This document shows positions 36,903 through 45,672 of a stretch of 64,000 nucleotides of DNA, piece by piece; the first letter of the stretch is position 1; each line of letters begins with the position of its first letter. The notes under the pieces were generated by a model. The model ran no database searches. It was not told the DNA's origin and saw only the letters and a program-made list of their open reading frames with translations. The stretch spans positions 1-64,000 of the forward strand of contig DAIRSI010000003.1 of the NCBI GenBank assembly GCA_036804505.1, given 5' to 3'. The DNA comes from Phocaeicola_A sp036804505 (GTDB lineage: Bacteria > Bacteroidota > Bacteroidia > Bacteroidales > Bacteroidaceae). A program made the position numbers and the translations under genes.

Positions 36903-39900
36903 ATGAAGAAAAAACAAATCTTTAGAATGTTTATTGCATTTATTGTTTTATCCATGTTTTGGTGCATGAATACTAATGCACAGGAACAAAGAGTAACTGT
37001 AAATGTAAAGAATGCATCTTTGAAGGATGTGTTTAAAGCAATTGAGAGACAGACGACCTATCGTTTCTCTTATCGTGATGTCCTTTTGGATAATCGTTAT
37101 GACATAACAATGTCAAAGGAAAAAGCCAATGTATCTTCTGTTTTGGATGAACTTCTTAAAGGGCGTGATTTGAATTATAGGATCGTGTCCTCGAAGATGA
37201 TTGCTATTTCAGAAAAAAAGAACGATGTAGCTCCAACAGGAAAAATAAGAAAAATTTCTGGTGTGGTAAAGGACGAAAGAGGAGATCCAATTATTGGAGC
37301 TAATATCAAAGTAGAAGGAACTACAATCGGAACCATTACTGATGTTGACGGTAATTTTTCATTTGAAGCTCCCTCAAATGCTAAACTAGACATCTCGTAT
37401 ATCGGATATCAAAGTCAGATTATTTCAATAGGTAATAAAAATACAGTCAATGTTATTTTGAAAGAAGACACAAAGACTCTGGATGAAGTAGTAGTTGTTG
37501 GTTATGGTACGCAGAAAAAAGTTAATCTGACGGGTGCTGTAACGAGTGTATCAGATAAAGCCATTGAGAATCGTCCTATTACACAGTCTTCTCAGGCTCT
37601 AGCCGGTTTGGCAAGTGGTGTCACTGTAAGTCTTTCCCAGGGAAACCCCGGTAGTGATGGCGCTAGTATCAGAGTTCGTGGTCAAGGTACTTTTTCAACA
37701 GCTGGTTCTGATCCATTGGTGTTAGTCGATGGATTGTCAGCTTCATTGGATGATGTGGATCCTGACAACATCAAAACTATTTCAGTCTTGAAAGATGCTG
37801 CTTCTGCTGCAATATATGGAACTCGTGCTGCCAATGGAGTCATTTTAATTGAGACAAAAAGAGGGCAAAAAGGTTCAACTCAGATTAGTTATAATGGATA
37901 TGTCGGATGGCAAAAAGCTACGGAACTTCCAGAATATGTTGATTCATGGGATTATGCGACTATGAGAAATGAAGCTGATGTAAATCAAGGTAAAACAGCA
38001 ACATACAGTGATTCAGAAATTGCAAAATTCAAGGATAGCTCAGATCCTGATAATTATCCGAATGTCAATCATTTAAAAGATTTGGTTACTTCTGGATCCG
38101 GTTTCCAGACCGGACATAATATTCGTTTTGCCGGTGGAGGTGAAAAATATTCTTATTTGTTGTCCTTAGGATATTTGCACCAAGAGGGAATTGTAGCACA
38201 GAATTCATACGACAAGTATAATTTTCAGTTTAATGTAGACAATCAATTGACAAATACTTTGCATTTAAAAGCCGACATTAGTGGTTATACAGGAGTACAA
38301 AAAGAACCGCGAAGCAGTGACAACTTTAATACGATGATTGGTTATAGTGTGCGGGAACCGTCTGTTATTGCAGGTCGTAAATCAGACGGAACTTATGGTT
38401 ATCAAGATAATTATTGCCCTGAAGGGTGGTTGGATTCTCCATCTTTTACGAACAATAAGTCTAACCAATTTATGGGAGGTGTTGAAGTGGAATGGAATCC
38501 GTTCAAAAATTTCTATTTAAGTGGGAAAGGTGGTTATAAGTATTATAATTATTACAATAAAGACTATATTTCAGAGTTAGTGTATAATGCTAATAAAACA
38601 TATACACCTAATAGTCTTTCCGTGTCCAATGGATGGAATTCTTTAGTAACTTTACAAGCTCTTGCTCGTTACAGCTATAATCTTAACGATAATCATTTCA
38701 ATATACTGGCGGGTGTATCACAAGAAGAATATAAAGGGGATTGGGGTAGCGGTTACAGAAAGAATTTTCCAAACGATGCGCTCTATGAACTGAATGCAGG
38801 GTCTACTACCGGTCAAAGTGTATCAGGCTCTGGTACCGAATGGGCTTTACGCTCTTTTTTCGGAAGAATTAATTATTCCTATTTAGATCGTTATCTGTTG
38901 GAAATGAATGCTCGATATGACGGAACTTCCAGGTTCCCGTCTAACGGTAGATGGGGATTATTTCCATCTGTTTCAGCCGGTTGGAGAATGTCTGAAGAAT
39001 CTTTTATCAAAGACAATATAATTTGGATTGATAATTTGAAATTAAGATTGTCTTGGGGACGTTTGGGAAATCAAAACATCGGTAATTATCCATATCAAAA
39101 TGTGTTGACATTAGGCCGTAATTATCCGTTTGGCAATACTATGTCATCTGGTGCTGCTGTAACTACATTAGCGAATTCTAATGTAAGTTGGGAAACCACA
39201 GAGGTAACGGATTTAGGACTTGACTTTACTGTTTTCAATGGCAAATTGGATGGTATTATTGATGTTTATAATAAAAAGACTTCTGATATTTTGTACAAGA
39301 TTGCAGCATCCGGTATTTTAGGCTTGACTCCTTCTGAAATCAATGCAGCATCCGTAAGAAATAGAGGATTTGAAATCACCCTAAATTATAGGGACAAGAT
39401 AGGCAATGTGAAATTTGGAATATCTCCCAATTTCTCTTATACAAAGAATGAAGTAACATCATTGGCAAATGGGTTGAATCAAGATATCAATAGCGGATTG
39501 TTCGTAGGTGAATCTTTAGGCGCAATTTATGGATATGTGGCCGATGGATTGTTTGTAGATCAAGCTGATATCAATAGTTATCCAACTCAGCCTTATTCTG
39601 CCGAGCCAGGTTATGTTCGATATAAAGACATCAGTGGACCTGATGGAGTCCCTGACGGAAAAGTTGATGCTACTTATGACCGTAAAGTCATTGGCTCAAC
39701 ATTACCTAAATTTACTTATGGATTGACGCTTTCTGCTGAATATAAGGACTTTGATATTTCTGTTCTATTATCAGGTATGGGAGGGTATAAACAGCAAATG
39801 GGTTCATACCAAGCTTATGCATTCTACAATAGTGGCTCAATTCAAAAATGGCAGATTGATAACCGATGGACAACAGAAAATCCTGATAGAAATGCCAAGT

Positions 39901-40199
39901 ACATAAAACTAACATCTTTGTCTATGGGTGCTGGAACTTTGCAGACTTCAACTTATTGGTTGAGAAATGCATCTTTTTTGAGAGCAAAAAATATTCAGGT
40001 CGGCTATACACTTCCAAAATCACAAATTAGTAAATTAGGAATAAGTCAGATGCGAATTTATTTTAGCGGACAGAATCTTTTCTGTTTTAAGAGTTTCTAT
40101 AAAGGCTGGGATCCTGAGATGTCTTATTCTACCGGAGATCATCCTAGTTTTTATCCGATTACATCAGTTTATACTTTTGGCTTAAATCTTAAATTCTAA
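36903..40199 (+). CDS. SusC-family TonB-dependent receptor with STN domain (second PUL)
   Basis: The protein has 1098 residues from the ATG at 36903, giving a signal segment FIAFIVLSMFWCMNTNAQ after a short basic start. The STN domain (VNVKNASLKDVFKAIERQTTYRFSY, ~32-105) precedes the regulatory beta domain (ISGVVKDERGDPIIGANIKV) and the signature LDEVVVVGYGTQKK (~193-206), then the plug and barrel, ending LNLKF. The STN domain pairs it with the upstream FecR/ECF system. SusD follows after 11 nt. The imported glycan is unknown; neighbours suggest galactose- and fucose-containing oligosaccharides (weak inference). Confidence 0.95.
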   Translation: MKKKQIFRMFIAFIVLSMFWCMNTNAQEQRVTVNVKNASLKDVFKAIERQTTYRFSYRDVLLDNRYDITMSKEKANVSSVLDELLKGRDLNYRIVSSKMIAISEKKNDVAPTGKIRKISGVVKDERGDPIIGANIKVEGTTIGTITDVDGNFSFEAPSNAKLDISYIGYQSQIISIGNKNTVNVILKEDTKTLDEVVVVGYGTQKKVNLTGAVTSVSDKAIENRPITQSSQALAGLASGVTVSLSQGNPGSDGASIRVRGQGTFSTAGSDPLVLVDGLSASLDDVDPDNIKTISVLKDAASAAIYGTRAANGVILIETKRGQKGSTQISYNGYVGWQKATELPEYVDSWDYATMRNEADVNQGKTATYSDSEIAKFKDSSDPDNYPNVNHLKDLVTSGSGFQTGHNIRFAGGGEKYSYLLSLGYLHQEGIVAQNSYDKYNFQFNVDNQLTNTLHLKADISGYTGVQKEPRSSDNFNTMIGYSVREPSVIAGRKSDGTYGYQDNYCPEGWLDSPSFTNNKSNQFMGGVEVEWNPFKNFYLSGKGGYKYYNYYNKDYISELVYNANKTYTPNSLSVSNGWNSLVTLQALARYSYNLNDNHFNILAGVSQEEYKGDWGSGYRKNFPNDALYELNAGSTTGQSVSGSGTEWALRSFFGRINYSYLDRYLLEMNARYDGTSRFPSNGRWGLFPSVSAGWRMSEESFIKDNIIWIDNLKLRLSWGRLGNQNIGNYPYQNVLTLGRNYPFGNTMSSGAAVTTLANSNVSWETTEVTDLGLDFTVFNGKLDGIIDVYNKKTSDILYKIAASGILGLTPSEINAASVRNRGFEITLNYRDKIGNVKFGISPNFSYTKNEVTSLANGLNQDINSGLFVGESLGAIYGYVADGLFVDQADINSYPTQPYSAEPGYVRYKDISGPDGVPDGKVDATYDRKVIGSTLPKFTYGLTLSAEYKDFDISVLLSGMGGYKQQMGSYQAYAFYNSGSIQKWQIDNRWTTENPDRNAKYIKLTSLSMGAGTLQTSTYWLRNASFLRAKNIQVGYTLPKSQISKLGISQMRIYFSGQNLFCFKSFYKGWDPEMSYSTGDHPSFYPITSVYTFGLNLKF

Positions 40200-40210
40200 A
40201 CAATAGGGAT

Positions 40211-41839
40211 ATGAAAAAGAATATATTTATACATAGAGGAGAGCTGGCTTTGGTTTTTATTGTAATGAGCTTGTTCACATCTTGTTCTAATGATTTATTT
40301 GATAAGCAGCCATTGGATCAGGCATCGGATGGTACTTTCTGGAAAACGGCAAGTGATGCCAAATTGGCTTTGACGGGTTGCTATTACACTTATGGCGGTG
40401 GTTGGGCCGGTGAAAACTTTTGGACACCCAGAGCATTGCTTTATCTTGATTTGATGGCCGGAGATGGATCCGAAAAGGAAGGTATTCCAGATAAAGTAAC
40501 TGATGGAACATTATATTCCGGTTATTGGGTGACATCTTCATATTGGACGCATTCATATGAAAAAATCACTCGTTGTAATAATTTCTTAGATCATATTGAT
40601 GCAATTGATATGGATGAGAGTTTAAAATCTGTATATAAAGCAGAAGTGAGGACTTTGCGTGCATACGAATATTTCAATCTTGCTTTATATTTTGGAGGTG
40701 TTCCTTTGGTAACTAAAGTGCTTTCGTTGGAGGATGCCAATTCAGTATCCCGAAACACCAAGGAGGAAGTCTGGTCTTTTTGTGAAAAAGAATTGAAAGA
40801 GTCTGCCGTTGTATTACCTAATACTCGTTCGGGAGGTGAATTGGGCAGAATGACTTCCGGGGCTGCCCTTGCATTGCTAGGGCGTTTGCAAATGGCAGAA
40901 AAGAAATGGGCTGAAGCTGAAGCTTCTTATAAATCAATCATGGACCAAGGTGTATATGAAATAGATTCCCGTTTTAATGAGTTGTTTACAGAACAAGGTG
41001 AGGACAGCAAAGAGTTCGTTATGCGTTCCGATTATGTTCAAGATGATTACGGACACGTTATGCTGCAATATCTTTATCCAGAAACATGGGGCGGTTGGCA
41101 TCAGTTTTCCCCATATAATGAGTTGGTGAAGGATTTCGAATGTACGGACGGTAAAACGATAGAAGAATCGCCTCTTTATAATGAAAATTCACCTTATGAG
41201 AACCGAGATCCTCGTTTGGAGTATACATTATTGATTAACGGACGTTCAAGTTTTAAAGGAACACTTTTTGTTTCGACACCGGGCTCTTCATCTGTAGACA
41301 GATTGAATAAATATTCCCAATGGAGTGGTTATGGTATTCGTAAATTTATGGATGAAAGTTTCAGTGGTAATCTGATGAACTATGGAGGTGATTTTCCTAT
41401 GATTCGTTATGCTGAAGTTTTATTGGGCTATATTGAATCAAAATTGGAAGCTGGAGAAACAATTACTCAAACTGATTTGGATAAAAGCATTAATCTTGTT
41501 AGAGGACGCGCTTGTGTGAATATGCCAAAAGTCACAGAAACTAATGCTAATTCATTACGAAAAATAGTCAGAAGAGAAAGACATGTAGAATTAGCTTTTG
41601 AAGGTGAACGCTATTTTGATATTTTAAGGTGGGGTATTGCTGCAGAGACATTGAATCATCAATTCACAGGAATGAAACTAACAACTGATCCTAAGAATTA
41701 TAATGATTATAAGGTTGATGATGATGGTTATTACTTAACTCAAAAGAGAAACTTTATAAAAGGTGTAAATGAGTTATGGCCTATACCACTGTCAGAGATT
41801 CAGATTAATTCTAATTTGGAACAAAATCCAGGTTATTAG
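40211..41839 (+). CDS. SusD/RagB-family glycan-binding lipoprotein (second PUL)
   Basis: The protein has 542 residues, lipobox in FIVMSLFTSC. SusD hallmarks are YKAEVRTLRAYEYFNLALYFGGVPLVTKV, IVRRERHVELAFEGERYFDILRWG, and the terminal LWPIPLSEIQINSNLEQNPGY. It forms the surface lid of the SusC transporter encoded directly upstream. Its length is typical. A strong terminator follows, so the susCD operon ends here and the later enzymes have their own promoters. Confidence 0.95.
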   Translation: MKKNIFIHRGELALVFIVMSLFTSCSNDLFDKQPLDQASDGTFWKTASDAKLALTGCYYTYGGGWAGENFWTPRALLYLDLMAGDGSEKEGIPDKVTDGTLYSGYWVTSSYWTHSYEKITRCNNFLDHIDAIDMDESLKSVYKAEVRTLRAYEYFNLALYFGGVPLVTKVLSLEDANSVSRNTKEEVWSFCEKELKESAVVLPNTRSGGELGRMTSGAALALLGRLQMAEKKWAEAEASYKSIMDQGVYEIDSRFNELFTEQGEDSKEFVMRSDYVQDDYGHVMLQYLYPETWGGWHQFSPYNELVKDFECTDGKTIEESPLYNENSPYENRDPRLEYTLLINGRSSFKGTLFVSTPGSSSVDRLNKYSQWSGYGIRKFMDESFSGNLMNYGGDFPMIRYAEVLLGYIESKLEAGETITQTDLDKSINLVRGRACVNMPKVTETNANSLRKIVRRERHVELAFEGERYFDILRWGIAAETLNHQFTGMKLTTDPKNYNDYKVDDDGYYLTQKRNFIKGVNELWPIPLSEIQINSNLEQNPGY

Positions 41840-41848
41840 TTTTTAGTT

Positions 41849-41885
41849 AAAGGTTCGTTTCTGATTGTTGGGAACGAACCTTTTT
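41849..41885 (+). terminator. Terminator of the second susCD operon
   Basis: An 11-bp perfect stem (41849-41859 with 41873-41883) closes a 13-nt loop and merges into a T tract, 9 nt after the SusD stop. Confidence 0.88.
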
Positions 41886-42210
41886 AATGATACGTTTACA
41901 AAAAAATCGTATATGCTAAATAAAGAAATGACCCAATATAAAGATTATTAATATTAAGTTTTTTCCTAAAAATTACATGGACTTTCTAAAAGACTGAAGT
42001 CAGTTCAGATATTAGCTTGTTGTGATGTAAATTACAATCAGTTGTAAGAATATTTATAGTTAATATTTTTCGTATCATTTATAAATAAGTCTCTTTATAT
42101 CATATGAATATATTGACGAATATTTCTTTTTATGAAAAACAAAACAAATAATTTTATTTTTTTTCTAGCAAAGAAATGTTTGAATTATTTTCATTTTGTT
42201 CTTTCGCTCG
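41886..42210. other. AT-rich intergenic region
   Basis: About 325 bases with no convincing gene. A short palindrome (TTACAA 42032-42037, TTGTAA 42042-42047) resembles the TGTTAC-type motifs seen in other control regions here. A 54-codon open frame starting near 42132 overlaps the shared element described next; it has no RBS-like feature and no recognisable product. Confidence 0.4.
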
Positions 42211-42244
42211 TTTTGCGTCTTTTGTCTTATCTTATGTCGAAAAA
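42211..42244. promoter_or_regulatory. 34-nt element shared with 45569-45602, upstream copy
   Basis: This block matches 45569-45602 with two mismatches (core CTTTTGTCTTATCT then ATGTCGAAAAA). Both copies lie about 90-120 nt upstream of a secreted-enzyme start codon, here the SGNH hydrolase. Confidence 0.55.
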
Positions 42245-42276
42245 AGACAACTGCTTATTGTTTTATTTGTCGTTAA

Positions 42277-42310
42277 TTTGTAATCTAGAATAATGAGCAT
42301 TATATTTTTG
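42277..42310 (+). promoter_or_regulatory. Promoter of the SGNH hydrolase gene
   Basis: TTTG 42277-42280 and TATTTTTG 42303-42310 fit the -33/-7 consensus, 22 nt before the ATG. Confidence 0.55.
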
Positions 42311-42331
42311 CAAATAAAATAAAACAAAAAG

Positions 42332-43075
42332 ATGAAATATTTAAATCTGAAGAGCATTATTACTCTTATTATTTTATGCTTGGCTACTTCCGGATATTCT
42401 CAAATAGCCGATTCAAGGACTTATTTATCTGAAGTGAAAAAGGAATTGTCGAAAGAATGGCCGGGTAATCGAACTGTAAATATTGTCTTTCATGGACACA
42501 GTGTACCTAGCGGATATGCCAAAACACCTTTGGTAAATACATTGGAAGCTTATCCTCACCAGACATTATGCAACATCAAGAGTCTTTATCCTTATGCTGT
42601 TGTCAATGTGATAACAACGTCGATAGGGGGTGAACAGGCAGAGAAGGGGGAGCGACGCTTTAAAGACGAAGTCTTGACACATCGTCCGGATGTCCTTTTC
42701 ATCGATTATGCGCTCAACGATAGAAACATAGGATTGGAGCGTGCCCAAAAAGCCTGGCGTAGCATGATTGAGCAGACATTGAAAGCCGGAATAAAATTGA
42801 TTCTTTTCACTCCGACACCTGATATAGGCGTGGATATTCTTGATAATAATTCTGAGTTGGCTCTTCATGCAGCACAAATCCGCAGCTTGGCCACCGAATA
42901 TCATGTGGGATTGGTTGACAGCTATTCTGCTTTTCAGCAGTTGAAACAGAATGGGACGGATTTGTCTGAATACATGAGCCAGCAGAATCATCCTAATAGA
43001 AAAGGACATGAGGTAGTAGCCAAACTAATCAAAGAATGGTTTCTTCCGGATAGCATTTCTGTGTCGTCGAAGTAA
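42332..43075 (+). CDS. Exported SGNH/GDSL-type hydrolase (probable carbohydrate esterase)
   Basis: The protein has 247 residues with signal peptide ~1-24 (IITLIILCLATSGYSQ). SGNH blocks are visible: FHGHSVPSG with nucleophile Ser57, SIGG with Gly100, FIDYALNDRN with Asn129, and NHPNRKGHEVVA with His220. The acidic residue usually three places before the His is Gln217, so the triad may rely on another acid or work as a dyad. Such proteins in PULs remove acetyl or other ester groups from glycans. It is monocistronic or first in a short transcript, with its own promoter. Confidence 0.85.
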   Translation: MKYLNLKSIITLIILCLATSGYSQIADSRTYLSEVKKELSKEWPGNRTVNIVFHGHSVPSGYAKTPLVNTLEAYPHQTLCNIKSLYPYAVVNVITTSIGGEQAEKGERRFKDEVLTHRPDVLFIDYALNDRNIGLERAQKAWRSMIEQTLKAGIKLILFTPTPDIGVDILDNNSELALHAAQIRSLATEYHVGLVDSYSAFQQLKQNGTDLSEYMSQQNHPNRKGHEVVAKLIKEWFLPDSISVSSK

Positions 43076-43128
43076 ACTGGCAATCGTTTCTCCATCAGCC
43101 GATTGATACTATATGAAATGAAAAATAA

Positions 43129-43162
43129 TTGGTATAACATTTGGTATAACCGATTATTTTTG
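43129..43162 (+). promoter_or_regulatory. Promoter of the 43.2 kb gene with a TTGGTATAAC direct repeat
   Basis: TTGGTATAAC occurs at 43129-43138 and 43141-43150; TATTTTTG at 43155-43162 is a -7 match and the first TTGG serves as -33. The 12-nt repeat overlapping the promoter suggests an operator. Confidence 0.5.
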
Positions 43163-43204
43163 TAATATTTGAGTGTAGAAATATATGTATATAAAATCGG
43201 GAAA

Positions 43205-45514
43205 ATGCAAAGTTTAAAATCACAACCTATAAAAGAATTTAAACAAAGAAAAGATCAAAAATTGTTTTTTTTAAAATGGTCATTGGTACTCTTATGTATT
43301 TTGATTTCATTAGGTACATATGCAAAACCTCATCTGAAATTTTCCATAAAGAATTATGACTATGATTATTTCAATAAGGCAATAAATGAGTTCAACTGTA
43401 TTTGCGGACATTCTGGTAATACGATAATAAAAACAAATACTGGAAAATGGAATATTCGAATAGATACTGTTCAAATCAAAAAAGGAGTTATTGATTTTTC
43501 AGTTGGGTTTTATTTGGAAGAGGGTTATGAAAAATCATCTAATGTAGGGGTTGATTTGATTATGGATAACTGGAAAAAAACAAATTATGTTCTTCTTCCG
43601 GCTGCAGCTTATGATGGAAATCGTTTTGAATCGAGGAGGATTGCATATTGTCCCAATTTATTCGATCCGCGAGATATAGGAAAGGATATGCCGATAATCA
43701 TATCGGATGTCCCCCGTCTTGAAATAGGTGACGGGTATTCATCCATACAAGAACGGACAGGTTCGATGTCGGTGCCTTCTATTGGTATTTATGACAAAAC
43801 GATACAATCCGGTTTTTTCCTTTTGACGGAACAAGCAAATTCTTATGGTGATTACGGTATCAATATATGTGAGAATCGCAATCGGAATGAAACTGTCTTA
43901 TCTATTCGAAGTCCATTGGTTCGTGAGCTTTATAAATATAAGATTGCTACCATGATGGATGTCACACCTGATAAGCCTTCAGATTTTAAAAAAGGAGATA
44001 AAATTGTCTTTCATTTTAGAATATACGATTTTCATTCGGAGAGATTGCAGGGACTTTTTGATAAATTCATAGAAATACGACATGATATGGTCGGGCAACC
44101 TTCTTATGAAAATAAATATCCATTCTCAAATTGTTTCTCAATTCAAGAAGAGAAATTCAACAAACAAAATTTCGTTTCCCAATGGGGCTATTATTCAGTT
44201 GGAATGCGAGAATCAATATCCCAGGACTGGCAAATAGGTTGGACAGGAGGTATGATTTCAACATATCCTTTGCTTTTTGCTGGTAATGCCCAATCGAGAG
44301 AAAACGTTATTCGGAATTTTAATTGGTTGTTTCCTAATGGAATTGCCCCGTCAGGTTTCTTTTGGGGGTATGGCGAGAAGGGAAATCGCTGGTGGGATGA
44401 CAGGCATCTGATTCGTAAAAGCGGAGATGGTGTGTATTATATTCTTAAGCAATTCATGCTTATGAGAAAAGAGGGGATTGCCGTTGATTCTTTGTGGGAG
44501 AATGGAACAAAAAAGGTTGCCGACAGATTGGTTCAATTATGGAATCAGGAACATCAATTCGGACAATTTGTTGACAATGAGACAGGTGCTCTCGTAATTG
44601 GTGGTTCTACATCAGGAGCTATCATTCCTGCAGCTTTATGTCTTGTGTCTGATTATTTTCATGATAAGAGCTATCTTGATATTGCTGAAGCTTCGGCAAA
44701 ATATATGTACGAAAACTTTGTGATAAAAGGTTATACTACGGGAGGTCCTGGTGATGCCCTTCAAAGCACTGATAGTGAATCGTCTTACGCAATGTTGGAG
44801 TCGTTCATACATTTATATGAATATACAGGAAAAAGTTATTGGTTGCAATGTGCCACTGATATGGCAAATCAGTTTTCAACTTGGGTTATGGCCTACGACT
44901 ATGCTTTCCCCCTAAAATCAACTTTCTATAAACTTGGAATGAAATCAACCGGAGCCGTATTTGCAAATATACAAAACAAACATGGAGCTCCGGGTATTTG
45001 CACTCATTCGGGTGCGGCGTTACTGAAACTTTATCGTGCAACAGGAGATTGTACATATTTGGAGTTGTTAAAAGAAATAGCCCATAATATGCCTCAGTAT
45101 ATGTCTCGTAAAGAAAGACCTATAGGGAATATGCCTCCCGGATGGGTAAATGAAAGAGTGAATACAACTGATTGGTTGGAACCGATAGGAGAAATATTTT
45201 ACGGATCAACGTGGGCCGAGACTTCTTTAATGCTGACTTATGTTGAAGTTCCGGGGATATATCTTGATTTTGATAAGAGAAAAGTGGTATGTTTTGATCA
45301 TGTAAATGCTAAAATAGTAAGAATAAATAGTCATAAAGCCGTACTACAGATTGAAAACCCGACAGATTATTCAGCCAATGTTAGAATATTGGCTGAAAAT
45401 GCTCAATTGAAAAGTAAACCTTTAGGTGAGAATTATCTGTATAATTCAATTTCTGTACATTTACAATCGAAAGAAACAAAAACTATTTCTATAGTTCCCC
45501 TATGTAACAGGTAA
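43205..45514 (+). CDS. Unassigned secreted protein, probable (alpha/alpha)-barrel glycan enzyme
   Basis: The protein has 769 residues from the ATG at 43205. A basic N-terminal extension of ~20 residues precedes the hydrophobic signal segment (FLKWSLVLLCILISLGTYA). Residues ~45-310 look like a beta-rich domain with paired aromatic strands. Residues ~330-700 show helical-hairpin repeats typical of (alpha/alpha)6 barrels: WTGGMISTYPLL, WGYGEKGNRWWDDRHLI, GALVIGGSTSGAIIPAALCL, STDSESSYAMLESFIHLYEYTGK and HSGAALLKLYRATGD. A small C-terminal beta domain follows. The repeated Asp/Glu-rich loop segments fit a glycoside hydrolase or lyase (GH154-like families come to mind), but I cannot name the family with confidence. 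It sits between an esterase and a GH97 gene. Confidence 0.65.
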   Translation: MQSLKSQPIKEFKQRKDQKLFFLKWSLVLLCILISLGTYAKPHLKFSIKNYDYDYFNKAINEFNCICGHSGNTIIKTNTGKWNIRIDTVQIKKGVIDFSVGFYLEEGYEKSSNVGVDLIMDNWKKTNYVLLPAAAYDGNRFESRRIAYCPNLFDPRDIGKDMPIIISDVPRLEIGDGYSSIQERTGSMSVPSIGIYDKTIQSGFFLLTEQANSYGDYGINICENRNRNETVLSIRSPLVRELYKYKIATMMDVTPDKPSDFKKGDKIVFHFRIYDFHSERLQGLFDKFIEIRHDMVGQPSYENKYPFSNCFSIQEEKFNKQNFVSQWGYYSVGMRESISQDWQIGWTGGMISTYPLLFAGNAQSRENVIRNFNWLFPNGIAPSGFFWGYGEKGNRWWDDRHLIRKSGDGVYYILKQFMLMRKEGIAVDSLWENGTKKVADRLVQLWNQEHQFGQFVDNETGALVIGGSTSGAIIPAALCLVSDYFHDKSYLDIAEASAKYMYENFVIKGYTTGGPGDALQSTDSESSYAMLESFIHLYEYTGKSYWLQCATDMANQFSTWVMAYDYAFPLKSTFYKLGMKSTGAVFANIQNKHGAPGICTHSGAALLKLYRATGDCTYLELLKEIAHNMPQYMSRKERPIGNMPPGWVNERVNTTDWLEPIGEIFYGSTWAETSLMLTYVEVPGIYLDFDKRKVVCFDHVNAKIVRINSHKAVLQIENPTDYSANVRILAENAQLKSKPLGENYLYNSISVHLQSKETKTISIVPLCNR

Positions 45515-45568
45515 AAGGTTTTAGAAATGATCCTTTGAAATGCCGCATATCTAAAGATTGTTTGGGCT

Positions 45569-45602
45569 TTTTGCATCTTTTGTCTTATCTAATGTCGAAA
45601 AA
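45569..45602. promoter_or_regulatory. 34-nt shared element, copy upstream of the GH97 gene
   Basis: Second copy of the element at 42211-42244, with two base differences, 71 nt upstream of the GH97 ATG. A near-match -7 box, TTATTTTG, lies at 45631-45638. Confidence 0.55.
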
Positions 45603-45672
45603 GTTCTATAAAGTATTGCATAATTAATCGTTATTTTGCTAACTCAAGGAATATGAATTAATATTGAATTGT

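Noticed and set aside
42132..42296. 54-codon plus-strand open frame encoding a Leu-rich peptide
   Set aside because: It overlaps the shared 34-nt element and the promoter region of the SGNH gene, and nothing beyond nine residues is shared with the second copy. A conserved peptide cannot be excluded but is not supported.
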